The notes under the pieces are model-generated. The model made no database searches. It had not been told where the DNA came from and worked only from the letters and a program-made list of their open reading frames with translations. Below are positions 1 to 8,998 of a stretch of 64,000 bases of DNA, piece after piece; positions within the stretch are counted from its first letter, which is position 1, and each line of letters opens with the position of its first letter. Origin of the DNA: Gluconacetobacter dulcium (GTDB lineage: Bacteria > Pseudomonadota > Alphaproteobacteria > Acetobacterales > Acetobacteraceae); assembly GCF_014174165.1 (NCBI RefSeq), contig NZ_JABEQN010000011.1, positions 62,001-126,000 of the forward strand, in the 5' to 3' direction. A program made the position numbers and the translations under genes.

Positions 1-1140
1 CGACAACAGATTGGTTTGCAACGCGATATCGTCGATCACTCCGATGATCGTCTCGATCTCACGGGACGATGTTTTGATGACCGCCATCGTTTCCGTGGCC
101 TTGACCATCGCCCGGAGCGTCGCATCCATCGACATCCCGACCGTCTCGACCAGTTTCCCGGCCTCGGAGGCCGACTGCGCGGCATCGCGGGTCCCGTCGG
201 AGAACGTCGCGATGCCGGTCGACATGCTGCCGACATCCCGGGCCTGCCCCTCGGTACGCCCGGCAAGATCACCAACGGCTGACGAAATCTCCGCCGAGGC
301 CGCGGCAACGGCCTGGATGCTCTGTTTCACCTCGTGGAATGCCGTCGCCAATTGCGCGATGGATGCGTTGAAGACCTGCGTCAGGCGCGCATAATCGGGC
401 GCGACCTCCCTCTCGATCCGCGCCAGCAGATTGCCCCTGGCAACCTGCGACAGAGCCCTGTCGAGTTCGGCAATGAATGCCGCCATTTCGGCTTCCTGCC
501 GGCGGATCTGCTCCATGCTGGCTTCCAGATCGGCGCTCAGCCTGATCTGCTCCGCATGGGCAGCTTCCGCCTGCTGCTCGCGCCGCTCCGCTTCAGCACG
601 GCGATGGTCGGCATCCCGCGAAAGGGCCTCGGATCGCTGGAACGCCCCACGTAGCGAGGCCGCCAGCCAGACCAGCGCCACCGTCTCCACGATCAGGATC
701 GCCGCATGCAGAACAAGGCGGAAACTGTCGCAGCCGCCAGGATAAAGCAGGTCGGGGCGATAGAAATTGAGGCCGATATGCTGCACCGCCACCATCAGGG
801 CGGCAATCACGATGGCGGAGCAATCACAGGTCGCCGCAACGAACACCAGCGCGGCAAAGTAGCCCATATGCACATCGACCTGGAGCTTGTTGCCTGCCAG
901 CAGCGCAATGATGGCCGAAATGTTCGAGACGATCCCAAGACTGGCCGCCGACGAGATCCAGGAAGACCCGGCACCGCCAAACATCATGGACAGTGCCAGG
1001 GCATTCAAGCCGATACTGGCCACAAACCAGGCATATCCGCCGAAACCATAAAAACACATTCCCCCCACGACCAGGGCAAGAACGGCATCAAGGACCAGAA
1101 GAAAACAGAGAGCCCTTCTGGTTATGGTTTCGAACGACAT
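1..1140 (-). CDS. Methyl-accepting chemotaxis protein, 3' end cut by window edge
   Basis: The minus-strand frame is open from the ATG at 1140 to the left edge, giving about 380 residues. The N-terminal half (residues about 8-165) is hydrophobic, with roughly six membrane helices and His/Asp positions (HMGYF, CDCS, VQHIG) of the kind seen in multi-pass chemoreceptors that lack a large periplasmic sensor. A charged coiled coil (about 170-225) leads into a HAMP-like stretch (FIAELDRALSQVARGNL). The methyl-accepting signalling domain starts near residue 275, and IDDIALQTNLLS, typical of the signalling hairpin, is the last part visible. It should relay a membrane or cytoplasmic signal to CheA/CheW. 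An SD-like GGAGAG lies about 10 bases before the start. The ligand cannot be inferred. Confidence 0.88.
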   Translation of the reverse strand, partial: MSFETITRRALCFLLVLDAVLALVVGGMCFYGFGGYAWFVASIGLNALALSMMFGGAGSSWISSAASLGIVSNISAIIALLAGNKLQVDVHMGYFAALVFVAATCDCSAIVIAALMVAVQHIGLNFYRPDLLYPGGCDSFRLVLHAAILIVETVALVWLAASLRGAFQRSEALSRDADHRRAEAERREQQAEAAHAEQIRLSADLEASMEQIRRQEAEMAAFIAELDRALSQVARGNLLARIEREVAPDYARLTQVFNASIAQLATAFHEVKQSIQAVAAASAEISSAVGDLAGRTEGQARDVGSMSTGIATFSDGTRDAAQSASEAGKLVETVGMSMDATLRAMVKATETMAVIKTSSREIETIIGVIDDIALQTNLLS

Positions 1141-1253
1141 GTCATGACCACTCTCCGTCACTGGAAATGGCGCACTCCCACCACTCCGACGGCATGGACG
1201 ACGGGATTAAAGGGGCCGGAACAGCCCCGATGGCCAACTTCATCACAACATGA

Positions 1254-1285
1254 AAATGCGCGCGGGCCAATTCCCGCGCGCATTT
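1254..1285 (-). terminator. Hairpin terminator after the small secreted protein gene
   Basis: A perfect 13-bp inverted repeat (AAATGCGCGCGGG / CCCGCGCGCATTT) with a 6-base loop sits just past the stop at 1298. On the minus strand it is followed by TTTTC. It probably ends transcription of the 1298-1687 gene ahead of the chemoreceptor gene. Confidence 0.7.
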
Positions 1286-1297
1286 CCCGACAGGCTT

Positions 1298-1687
1298 TTA
1301 CAGGCCGCCCGTCAGCACGCTGGCAGCATCGGCACGGGTCTTCTGGCTCAGCGCATTCAGGCTGTTCTGTTCGGCGGTGCCGGCGGCACGCACGCGGTCC
1401 ATCTGGGTCTGCGGCATGTTACGCACCGCATTGACCGTATTGCGGCCGCTCTGCACGCGCTGCTGCACACCCTGGGTCACTCCATCGCGATAGGCCCGGC
1501 CACGGCCGGCAAGGCAGTCCTCGCGCTGGGCCAGGCGACCGGCGACATCCCACCCCGGCGCCTTGGACTGCTTGCCGGACTGGGCGCAGGCATCGTCCGC
1601 CGCGCGGGCAACCGGCATGGCGATGGAGAGCCCGGCCAGAACGGTTATCGGCATGGCGAAAGCAAGCAGGCAATTCCGGATCGTCAT
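1298..1687 (-). CDS. Small secreted protein of unknown function
   Basis: This 129-residue frame starts at the ATG at 1687 (MTIRNCLLAF), which opens directly on a signal peptide: a short basic stretch, a hydrophobic core to about residue 26 and an ARAA cleavage site. An in-frame upstream start would put 14 hydrophilic residues in front of the signal and is less likely. The mature part is hydrophilic, rich in Gln, Arg and Ala, and looks helical (VQQRVQSGRNTVNAVRNMPQ). It has two Cys, in DACAQSG and REDCLAG. No family is recognised. It is likely periplasmic. A strong hairpin follows the stop. Confidence 0.6.
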   Translation of the reverse strand: MTIRNCLLAFAMPITVLAGLSIAMPVARAADDACAQSGKQSKAPGWDVAGRLAQREDCLAGRGRAYRDGVTQGVQQRVQSGRNTVNAVRNMPQTQMDRVRAAGTAEQNSLNALSQKTRADAASVLTGGL

Positions 1688-1729
1688 TGATCGATTCTCA
1701 TGTTCTGTGACAACAGCGCACGGAACCAT

Positions 1730-2228
1730 GCCGTGATGGCGGGAATAGGTCCATCGTATGGCAGAACCGGGTCTGCCGCATAGGTCGGTTCCACCCCCGG
1801 CATTCCGGCGTTTTTCAGGCCGTCGCGCCCCCCGATTTGATCCCGGACCTTTTCCCTATATGTTCATAAAACGAATAAATAATAACAATTATGGAAAAAA
1901 CGACATAAATATCATCGCGGATTTCGGGTGATCGTGATGCAGCCGGTTGGCGCTCTGCCGCAATGCAAGGGACTGATGGAAATCGTGGCCGCCACCACTC
2001 CGCACCATCGCGGCATGGTCTCCACCTTCGCCTTCGTCTCGCGCATGCTACCCACCGCGATATCGGCCGTGCTGACAGGCCCGATGTTTCGCCTCTCCGG
2101 CGGCGGCCGCGCGACATGAATCCGATCCCCCTCGACGGCGCCGGGCATGCGGGCCACGATGCGCCCTCTGTCCGCGTCCGGGAGCCCAAGGAGCTGTCGT
2201 CCATGTCCACCTTTTCGTGTCCCGCCCA
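1730..2228. other. Intergenic region with possible gene remnant
   Basis: No convincing gene is seen in about 500 bases. An AT-rich stretch at about 1855-1915 contrasts with the local GC and could hold promoters. The plus-strand frame 1928-2119 (63 codons) reads like a membrane-transporter fragment (VSTFAFVSRMLPTAISAVLTGPMF) with no start context and no continuation. It may be the remnant of a decayed gene, but this is a weak suggestion. Confidence 0.4.
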
Positions 2229-2696
2229 ATGAGCCTGGAGTCCGTCCGCGCCTTCCTGGCCGAGTACGCGCCCGAGCTGGATATCATCGAACTGGACCAG
2301 CCGACCGCGACCGTGGCCGAGGCTGCCGCCGCACACGGCACCCATCCGGCCCAGATCGCCAAGACCATCTCGCTGCGACTGGGCGAGCAGGTAGTGCTGG
2401 TGGTCGCGGCCGGCACCGCCCGGCTCGACAATCGCAAGACCAAGGAAGTCTTCGGCCACAAGCCCCGGATGCTCGACCGCGCGGAGGTCGAGTCCCTGAC
2501 CGGTCACCCGGTGGGCGGCGTCTGCCCGTTCGGCCTGGCCGATCCGCTGCCGGTCTATTGCGACGTATCGCTCCGCGCGTTCGAGACGGTGCTTCCCGCC
2601 GCCGGCGCGATCAACAGCGCCGTACGCCTGTCTCCCGACCGCCTGGCCGAACTGACCCATGCCGTCTGGGTCGATATCTGCCAGGCACGCACCTAA
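2229..2696 (+). CDS. YbaK/ProX-family aminoacyl-tRNA deacylase-like protein
   Basis: The 155-residue product covers the whole YbaK/EbsC/ProX fold. Recognisable parts are the hydrophobic beta strands (ISLRLGEQVVLVVAAGTARLD), a Lys-rich turn (NRKTKEVFG, with the conserved catalytic-type Lys), the motif GHPVGGVCPFGL near residues 95-106 and a C-terminal strand region. Family members hydrolyse mischarged aminoacyl-tRNAs such as Cys-tRNA(Pro) or Ala-tRNA(Pro). The exact substrate cannot be read from sequence. The ATG at 2229 is preferred; an in-frame GTG four codons upstream is the alternative, and neither has a clear SD. The gene stands alone, and an inverted repeat follows immediately after the stop. 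Confidence 0.85.
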   Translation: MSLESVRAFLAEYAPELDIIELDQPTATVAEAAAAHGTHPAQIAKTISLRLGEQVVLVVAAGTARLDNRKTKEVFGHKPRMLDRAEVESLTGHPVGGVCPFGLADPLPVYCDVSLRAFETVLPAAGAINSAVRLSPDRLAELTHAVWVDICQART

Positions 2697-2741
2697 AGCA
2701 TCATCCGACCGGATGGACTCATCTGGTCGGATAAAGATGCT
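2697..2741. repeat. Imperfect inverted repeat after the ybaK-like gene
   Basis: AGCATC-TCCGACC is mirrored by GGTCGGA-GATGCT around a short centre, and the inner GGATGGACTCATC can pair further. It starts one base after the stop codon, so it may serve as a terminator. The form (GAGCAT/TCCGA motifs) resembles small intergenic palindromes scattered in alphaproteobacterial genomes. A related GAGCATGATC stretch lies at about 13791. Confidence 0.55.
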
Positions 2742-2846
2742 CGATAAAACAATAATCTAGAGCCATATCGGTGAACCAGTGTGAACGGATATCGCTCAAG
2801 AACATTTCCACCGAAGGCCGGTTCGATGGAAATGCTCCGATCCGCT

Positions 2847-3128
2847 CTAGCGGATCGTCACCGACGGCGGCGGTGGCAGCGCCACCGTCGGTGCGGGCTG
2901 AAGCTGCACTGCCGGCGCTGGCGGCGCGGCCCCGACTGGCGGAGCCGTCTTGACCACCGCCACGGGAATGGCGGTATAGCGCGGCTTCGACGGCGGTTTG
3001 GGATGCCGCGACAGGGTCAGGAACAGCACGCCATAGGCCACAGCCAGCACGACCAGCACCCCAAGCTTGAGCTTTTTCGGGTTCGGCAGCCTGGGCAGAA
3101 TGGATGAGGGAGCGGAGCGCAGGCGCAT
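2847..3128 (-). CDS. Small single-pass membrane protein with proline-rich tail
   Basis: A 93-residue frame from the ATG at 3128 has a basic N-terminus (MRLRSAPSS...PNPKKLKLG), one hydrophobic helix (VLVVLAVAYGVLFLTL, about residues 25-41) and a Pro/Ala/Val-rich tail ending PPPPSVTIR. The topology suggests an inner-membrane anchor with a periplasmic extended tail. In-frame starts further upstream exist (to 3194). No family is recognised and no SD is convincing. The amino-acid pattern (positive-inside residues, clean helix) is what supports it as a gene. Confidence 0.5.
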   Translation of the reverse strand: MRLRSAPSSILPRLPNPKKLKLGVLVVLAVAYGVLFLTLSRHPKPPSKPRYTAIPVAVVKTAPPVGAAPPAPAVQLQPAPTVALPPPPSVTIR

Positions 3129-3194
3129 GGCGGGGATGATATTCCTGAACTGGCGGGTGCGTCGGCGCGCAACTGGTGAAGAGAGATCATACAC

Positions 3195-3545
3195 CAGACA
3201 GACGTACTCTGCACGGGCAGCGGAAAGCCCGGAAGACGGTCTCCATGGCGCGAAACCGCCTGTCCAGAGTAACCCTGACGAGAACGCCGGACATCACGAT
3301 GCGATTTGCAGCGATCGGGGGATCCTCCCCGCAGGCATTTTCCGGGTAAAAAATCGAATGAGGAAAGGATATTGTAAACCCTCACCCGAGATAAGCGTCT
3401 CTGACCTCACACGGCATGACCAGCATGCCGGGCGACAGAGAGGCCTGTCATCGATGCCCTACGGCGACGGTATCCGACAGACCCGAAGGCGCTCAACCGT
3501 CCGAATCATCCTATCGTCTCGCCATATTCCGGGAGCCACGCCGAC
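3195..3545. other. Intergenic region, no gene seen
   Basis: About 350 bases lie between the divergent small membrane-protein gene and the ivy-like gene. Reading frames here look like shadows. A perfect 7-bp hairpin (CGGCATG / CATGCCG, 5-base loop) at 3412-3430 lies upstream of the ivy-like gene. The region presumably carries promoters for both flanking genes, but no clear -35/-10 pair was found. Confidence 0.4.
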
Positions 3546-3977
3546 GTGCCGCGCCGCCTTATCCATTTCATTCACGCATGCCCCGCCCTGCTGCTCCTGA
3601 TCAGCCACCCAGGCTGGGCCGCCGAACAGCCGCAGACAGCCGACCTGTTGCTCGAAGCGCCCTATCGCCGGGCCTATGTCGTCATGCAGCGCCTTCCGGA
3701 CTGGGTCAGTCGCGGGCAGGCGACCTCGACGCCCATAGCACGGCTCGTGACCAGCGGCCGCAGCTACCTGCTGGGGCATCTGTGCAAGCCCCACGATTGC
3801 GATAACAACCAGCTCGATATCGTTTTCGCCGCAGACGGCCACGCCGCCTGGGGATTGCTGCATACCCGGCCGAACGAACGGCAGCCTTTCCTGCAAAGCT
3901 GGCTCGGCAATCCCGATCAGGAAATGCAGGCCCTGCTGCTGCGGAACCATGCCGCCCTCAACCCGCCCACACCCTGA
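3546..3977 (+). CDS. ivy: Ivy-type periplasmic lysozyme inhibitor
   Basis: The 143-residue protein has a signal peptide (hydrophobic core ALLLLI, cleavage near WAA, residue 26) and a mature part of Ivy size. The decisive feature is CKPHDC at residues 80-85, followed by DNNQLDIVF. In E. coli Ivy this loop is closed by a disulfide and its His is inserted into the lysozyme active site. Further Ivy-like features are the GRSYLLGHLC strand before the loop and the AAWGLLHTR strand after it. It should act in the periplasm to block C-type lysozymes, or as a control on endogenous murein-cleaving enzymes. A second secreted protein gene follows about 190 bases downstream. Confidence 0.85.
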   Translation: MPRRLIHFIHACPALLLLISHPGWAAEQPQTADLLLEAPYRRAYVVMQRLPDWVSRGQATSTPIARLVTSGRSYLLGHLCKPHDCDNNQLDIVFAADGHAAWGLLHTRPNERQPFLQSWLGNPDQEMQALLLRNHAALNPPTP

Positions 3978-4166
3978 ACGCATCGTTCGGCGCAGAGAGA
4001 CGCTGCGCCGGGCACCCTTTCGTCCTCCGGCACTTCCTGCCATAGTCCCGCCGATTCCGCGCCGCCGCTGCCCGACCCGGCCCGGCGTTCCCCGGGGAAA
4101 GCACGGGATCGCCGTCGAGAAGCGCGCGTCGCGTCCCCGGGGCCTCGCACCAGTGGAATACCCAGT

Positions 4167-4574
4167 GTGACGATTACCCATCCTGGCCGGCTTGCAGTCC
4201 TGTTCCTGTCCGGCACCCTCGCCGTCTCCCCCGCCTTCGCGCAGACCGACGACGATGAGGCAGCCGCTCCTCCCCCCGCGGTGCAGTTGCAGAAGATCGT
4301 GGCAGTGCTGCAGAGTGATCCAAATTCCACGAGCCAGTCATGCGTCGATGCCCTGACCGAACTGCACAAGACGCAGGACACGCTGGAAGCCGAACAGAAG
4401 CGGACCAATGACCCCGATATGGCAGTCGCTCGGGACGTACTGGAAACCGATTTCGAAACCGCGGTCGAATCCTGCGCTGCCGACGCCACCGCCTTATGTG
4501 ACAAGCACGGCAGCGATCCCAAGGTAGCCCGGGCCTGCACGACCCTAGTCCAGCCCGGCCCTGCCCCGAAATAA
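4167..4574 (+). CDS. Small secreted cysteine-containing protein
   Basis: This 135-residue frame starts at a GTG (4167). It has a signal peptide (LAVLFLSGTLAVSPAFA, cleavage after AFA, about residue 25), an acidic linker with a Pro-rich stretch (DDDEAAAPPP) and a helical mature domain. That domain has four Cys (SQSCVDA, VESCAAD, ALCDKH, RACTTL) that could form two disulfides. It is probably periplasmic. No family is recognised. It follows the Ivy-type inhibitor in the same direction and may share its transcript. The GTG start is weakly supported by GGAATA 8 bases upstream. Confidence 0.6.
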   Translation: MTITHPGRLAVLFLSGTLAVSPAFAQTDDDEAAAPPPAVQLQKIVAVLQSDPNSTSQSCVDALTELHKTQDTLEAEQKRTNDPDMAVARDVLETDFETAVESCAADATALCDKHGSDPKVARACTTLVQPGPAPK

Positions 4575-4615
4575 GCGGCAGGGGCAGAGAATACCGGCGC
4601 GCCCTGCCAAATCGT

Positions 4616-6826
4616 TCAGCCGCGCCGTTCACCGCCGCGTAGGGCGTCGAGCCGCTCCAGCCCGTCCGCGCTGCCCAGCACGGCAGCCTTTTCTGTCCGG
4701 CGCAGCCGCTTGACCGCACTGTCCGGATCGGGGCTTTCCGACAGTTTCAGTAACCCGACCAGCAGGTCGGGATTGATCGGGTCGCCCGGCCGGCGTGGCG
4801 GCGGCAGCATCGCGCGGTGCGCGGCCATCAGTCCGGGATCAGCCAGCAGAAGATGGATTGCCTCGCCACCCTCGGCCTCCGGCCGGGCGGCGTTGGCGGC
4901 AGCGGCACGGCGCAGGATATCCGGCGGCGACGTTTCCTCGGGAATCAGCAACAGTCCGGCCCGCAGCAGGGCCTGGCCGGCATCACGGCTGCTGGTTGCC
5001 GCTGCCAGCGGAATGGCGAAAACCAACCCCAGCAGCACCGGCGTCATCCACAGAAACAGCGGGATCGACACACTCCACGCACAGGCGCCCAGGACCAGGC
5101 CAAACAGCATGTAAATCCAGTAGGCCCGCACCGTATCCATGAACGGCACCCCGCCATCGTCGCGGCGCTGCGCGTTCCAGCCCGAATCACGTCCCAGCAG
5201 GATCGACAGCACGCCCGAGGTCTGGATCAGCATCGCTACCGGCGCGACTAGCCCGCCGATCAGCGTTTCAACCAGCACCGACAGCGCCGCCCGCACCGCT
5301 CCGCCGCAGCCCCGACGAGTGGCCGGATCGAACAGCAGCGCGACATAGGCCAGCAGCTTGGGTGCCAGCAGGATCCCCATGGTGCCGATGAACACATATT
5401 TCGCCTGTTCCGGATCAACGTGCGGCCAGTTCGGATAAAGGGATTTGGTATCGCCGAAATATTCCGGCTTCTCGAAGCGCGACTGCAACGAGATCAAAAT
5501 GCCCGCGAGCAGGAACAACAGCCACAGCGGCGACGTAACATAGGAGCCGATGCCCATGAGCATGTGCAGCCGGCTGACCCAATTCAGGCCCCGTGTCCCC
5601 ACCACCTTGGCATGTTGCAGATTGCCCTGGCACCAGCGGCGGTCGCGGATCGCGATGTCGGTCAGCGACGGCGGGCTTTCTTCGTACGATCCGGGCAGGC
5701 CCGGCACCATGTGAATGGCCCAGCCGCCCCGGCGCATCAGCGCGGCCTCGACGAAATCATGGCTGAGGATATGTCCACCGAACGGCTTGCGCCCCGGCAG
5801 ATGGGGCAGGCCCGCCTGTTCGGCGAAGGCACGGGTGCGGATCACCGCGTTATGCCCCCAGTAATTGCCCTCCGAACCATGCCACCAGGCAATGCCGTGG
5901 GCGATCAGCGGACCATAGACCCGGCCCGCGAATTGCTGCATGCGCGCGAACAGCGTGGTGCCGTTGACGATTTCCGGCAGGGTCTGGATCAGGCCCACAC
6001 CCGGATTGCGCTCCATGGCAGCCACGATGCGCACCACCGTCCCGCCCGCCATCAGGCTGTCGGCGTCCAGCGTGACCATCTGGGCATAGGCCCCGCCGAA
6101 ACGACGTACCCATTCGGCAATGTTGCCCGCTTTGCGCTCGGTGTTCAGTGGCCGCCGGCGATAGAAGATGCGCCCGTCTCCACCCGTCGCTGCCCGCAGA
6201 GCCAGGAACGCAGCCTCTTCCTCGACCCACACATCCGGATTGGTGGTGTCGGAAAGAATAAAGAAATCAAACGAGTCCAGCCGGCCAGTCGCCGCCATGC
6301 TGTCATACATGGCGCGCAGGCCGGCCATCACCCGTCCCGGACTTTCGTTATATGTCGGCATCAGCAGGGCGGTGCGGGTCGAAAGCGCCGGCAATTCCCC
6401 GTCGCATGCAATCCCCAGCCCCAGACCACCATGACGCAATAGCGAGACGAAACCGCCCACGGCGGAAGTGAAGGCCAGCGCAATCCACTGGAACAGCAGC
6501 ACGAACAGGACGAGCACGACCACGCCCAGCACCGAGTACCCCACCGAGTTCAGCACCCGGTTCATCGCGTAGGCGCCATAGATCGTCAGCAGGGTGGCCG
6601 AACCGATCACCGCCAGCCGCCGCAGTGCCATCAGCGCAGGCTCGGTAACCGGCACGCGCGGCCGGCCATGCGTCAGGGGAGGTTCGGACAGCGATTGCGT
6701 CGCCATCTCCAGCGGAGCTTCGTCCGGCAGGGCCCGAAACGCGCCACCATCGCCTGTCCCCGGCCGGGAGCCGTCTCCCATGCCCATCTCTGCGCGCAGC
6801 CCTAGGGTGTCCATCGGTAGGTCCAT
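4616..6826 (-). CDS. opgH: Glucans biosynthesis glucosyltransferase OpgH
   Basis: OpgH is the inner-membrane GT2 enzyme that polymerises UDP-glucose into the backbone of osmoregulated periplasmic glucans. The 736-residue product has two N-terminal membrane helices (about residues 68-125), a cytoplasmic GT2 domain with the metal-binding TLDADSLMAGG and the acceptor-site RRWCQGNLQH, and several C-terminal helices. The tail (PEAEGGEAIHLLLADPGLMAAHRAML) is typical of OpgH. The start overlaps the end of opgG by 25 bases, so the two are probably translationally coupled. It is somewhat shorter than E. coli OpgH (about 847 residues), mostly at the termini. ATG at 6814 is an alternative start. Confidence 0.95.
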   Translation of the reverse strand: MDLPMDTLGLRAEMGMGDGSRPGTGDGGAFRALPDEAPLEMATQSLSEPPLTHGRPRVPVTEPALMALRRLAVIGSATLLTIYGAYAMNRVLNSVGYSVLGVVVLVLFVLLFQWIALAFTSAVGGFVSLLRHGGLGLGIACDGELPALSTRTALLMPTYNESPGRVMAGLRAMYDSMAATGRLDSFDFFILSDTTNPDVWVEEEAAFLALRAATGGDGRIFYRRRPLNTERKAGNIAEWVRRFGGAYAQMVTLDADSLMAGGTVVRIVAAMERNPGVGLIQTLPEIVNGTTLFARMQQFAGRVYGPLIAHGIAWWHGSEGNYWGHNAVIRTRAFAEQAGLPHLPGRKPFGGHILSHDFVEAALMRRGGWAIHMVPGLPGSYEESPPSLTDIAIRDRRWCQGNLQHAKVVGTRGLNWVSRLHMLMGIGSYVTSPLWLLFLLAGILISLQSRFEKPEYFGDTKSLYPNWPHVDPEQAKYVFIGTMGILLAPKLLAYVALLFDPATRRGCGGAVRAALSVLVETLIGGLVAPVAMLIQTSGVLSILLGRDSGWNAQRRDDGGVPFMDTVRAYWIYMLFGLVLGACAWSVSIPLFLWMTPVLLGLVFAIPLAAATSSRDAGQALLRAGLLLIPEETSPPDILRRAAAANAARPEAEGGEAIHLLLADPGLMAAHRAMLPPPRRPGDPINPDLLVGLLKLSESPDPDSAVKRLRRTEKAAVLGSADGLERLDALRGGERRG

Positions 6827-8340
6827 TGTTCGGAGACCGGCCCGGCATCATTGGCCAGGACGCAAGTCAGTTCGGCGATCCTGGCGTTGCCCGGCGCGAA
6901 TTCGAATGTCGTGCGCCACCCCTGGATGGCCGGATCGGGTTCGACCACGACGTTGCGGATCGTCCCGGCCGAACTGCTGGGCACCAGATGGAATTTGGCA
7001 TCCGGCGGCAAATTCTCGAATGGCGTGCCGCTGAAATCGATCGCAAAGAACCGCGCGGCCGGATCATCGGTCACCGCACCGACACGGGTGGCGGCAATCC
7101 GCGCCAGCTTGGTCGGCCAGGGCGTATCCCAACCCCAGTACATGCGATAGGTAAAGGCATATTCCTGCCCCGCCGCCAGCCCACCGCTGGGGCGCCAGAA
7201 CGAAACGATGTTGTCGTTCACCTCGTTGGGCGTCGGGATTTCCACCAGATCGACCGCACCTGGCCCCCAGTCGCCAATCGGCTCGATCCACAGCGACGGA
7301 CGCTTTTCGTAATTGAGCGCCAGATCCTCGAAATCGGCGAAAGCCCGCTTGCGCTGCATCAGCCCGAAGCCGCGCATCGAATTGTCCGAGAACGCCGAGA
7401 ATTGCAGGTCACGCGGATTGCGCAGCGGCCGCCACAATTGCTGGCCGCTACCGGTCCAGATCGAAAGTGCTTCGCTGTCATGCGCGGCAGGGCGCCAGTC
7501 ATCGACATGATTGCGGTCGTTGGCATCGAAATAGAACATGCCCGTCAGCGGCGCGATGCCCGGTTCGTCGATCTTCGTGCGCGGATACACATAGGACTGC
7601 ACATCGAAAACAGTCATGTCGCCCGGGCGGATGGTAAAGCTGAAAGCCCCCGCGACCGACGGGCTGTCCAGCAGCGCATGCACCACCACGGAATCGACCC
7701 CTGGCTGTGGCTTTTCCAGCCAGAAGGCGCGGAACAGCGCGAATTCTTCACCTTTCGGATTGCCCGTGCCATCGGCGAAACCACGGGCCGAGAGGCCGTA
7801 ATTCTGCCCCTTGGCCACCGCGCGGAAATAAGACGCACCCAGAAAGACGCAGAATTCCTCCATTACGCCCGGCGTGTTGATCGCATAGCGCAGACGCAGC
7901 CCGGCAAAACCCACATTGTCCGGCACCTTCAGCTTCGGGTCGCCATAGGTGAACAGATCGGGATTATAGGGCACCGGCGCCGATTTGCCGTCCACAACCT
8001 CATAGATCTCAATACGGGGACGGTAGAGAAAACCGCGTGGGAAGAATTCCACGTCGAAGGCCAGGTTCTGGCCGTGCCAGAGCGCCTGGTCCTCGCGATA
8101 GGCGATCGAGCGGTACTGATCGAAATTCATCGAATCAATCGCTGCAGGCAGGGTCTGCTCGGGCGCACGATAGGGCCGGCGCGACAATTGCTGGGCGATC
8201 CGGCGCACCGTGCCTGCCTCGAAGGCGCCGGTCGGTGAGGGCGCACCAGGTGCGTCGGCATGGGCGGCGCGGGCGCCTGCCCCCAGCATCGACAGCAGGG
8301 AGACACCCGCTCCGGTCTTCACGAGATCGCGTCTTAACAT
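6802..8340 (-). CDS. opgG: Periplasmic glucan biosynthesis protein OpgG/OpgD family
   Basis: This is the periplasmic partner of OpgH, needed for glucan backbone release or branching. The start at 8340 is set by a strong SD (GGGGAGC, 5 bases upstream) and opens on a twin-arginine signal (MLRRDLVKTGAGVSLLSML, cleavage near AAHA). In-frame codons extend upstream to 8514 but would bury the signal. The 512-residue product has the MdoG fold with the family stretches FDQYRSIAYR, ALWHGQNLAFDVEFFPRGFLY and FAGLRLRYAIN. The C-terminal Ig-like domain ends SEQWTYRWTP. A Tat signal with RR is more typical of OpgD than of Sec-exported OpgG, so the assignment between these paralogs is open. Order here is opgG then opgH. 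Confidence 0.93.
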   Translation of the reverse strand: MLRRDLVKTGAGVSLLSMLGAGARAAHADAPGAPSPTGAFEAGTVRRIAQQLSRRPYRAPEQTLPAAIDSMNFDQYRSIAYREDQALWHGQNLAFDVEFFPRGFLYRPRIEIYEVVDGKSAPVPYNPDLFTYGDPKLKVPDNVGFAGLRLRYAINTPGVMEEFCVFLGASYFRAVAKGQNYGLSARGFADGTGNPKGEEFALFRAFWLEKPQPGVDSVVVHALLDSPSVAGAFSFTIRPGDMTVFDVQSYVYPRTKIDEPGIAPLTGMFYFDANDRNHVDDWRPAAHDSEALSIWTGSGQQLWRPLRNPRDLQFSAFSDNSMRGFGLMQRKRAFADFEDLALNYEKRPSLWIEPIGDWGPGAVDLVEIPTPNEVNDNIVSFWRPSGGLAAGQEYAFTYRMYWGWDTPWPTKLARIAATRVGAVTDDPAARFFAIDFSGTPFENLPPDAKFHLVPSSSAGTIRNVVVEPDPAIQGWRTTFEFAPGNARIAELTCVLANDAGPVSEQWTYRWTP

Positions 8341-8554
8341 CCTTGCTCCCCGAACGCCGCGCATGGCAACGCCATCCGTCCATGATCTGCCACCGGCGCC
8401 AGAGCGCCAGCGGGTTGCGTTGCAGCGCCGCTGACGTCGGCGCCTCCAAAGCCATACAGGCAATCTCTTAATTATGACAAAGGCCTGTGGCCACATTGCG
8501 GCGCGTTGTGACAATTCCCAAACATGAAATGATCAACGCAACGGCACATGGCCC

Positions 8555-8896
8555 TCATCGCGGTGCGAGACGCGTAGCCAGTTCGCGCAACGCCGGCAGG
8601 GCCGCCTGTGCTGCCCGCTCCTCGATCTCGCGATACAGACGCAGGATCTCGATCCCGGCCGGCGACAACTCGGCACCACCGCCCCCACCCGGTCGGGTCG
8701 CCACCACCGGCTCCGCGAAGGCGGCATTCATCGCCTCGACCAGCAGCCACGCGCGTCGATAGGACATCCCCATCGCCCGCGCAGCGCCGGAAATCGAACC
8801 GCTGGCACCGATGGCTTCCAGCAAGCGGATCTTGCCATGACCCAGCAGCGGCGCGTCATGCGCGTCGATCCGCACCGTCAGACGCGCATCCTCCAT
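8555..8896 (-). CDS. ModE-type winged-helix regulator, DNA-binding domain only
   Basis: This 113-residue protein consists of the ModE N-terminal helix-turn-helix domain without the C-terminal molybdate-binding (TOBE) domains. Typical text is GHGKIRLLEAIGASGSISGAARAMGMSYRRAWLLVEAMN, followed by the glycine-rich wing (RPGGGGGAELSPAGIEIL). The ATG at 8896 fits the family start, because more upstream residues do not look like protein. Such stand-alone domains act as transcriptional regulators, often of molybdate or metabolic genes. No molybdate transporter is visible nearby, so the target is unknown. It is transcribed toward opgG but is separated from it by about 210 bases. Confidence 0.85.
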   Translation of the reverse strand: MEDARLTVRIDAHDAPLLGHGKIRLLEAIGASGSISGAARAMGMSYRRAWLLVEAMNAAFAEPVVATRPGGGGGAELSPAGIEILRLYREIEERAAQAALPALRELATRLAPR

Positions 8897-8998
8897 CCCA
8901 CACCGTCTCCCGCTCCCGATAGCGCCAGCACTGTCCGCCTGCGCGCCGCATGCTATGCTGGAGTTGTCGCCCGCCTGTCGAGAGCGTTTTTGCCGCCC

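Noticed and set aside
1928-2119. Transporter-like 63-codon fragment as a gene
   Set aside because: Too short, no SD, no continuation in any frame; kept only as a possible remnant.
1815-2660. 281-codon minus-strand frame covering the ybaK-like gene
   Set aside because: No domain, no start signal; the plus-strand deacylase is well supported.
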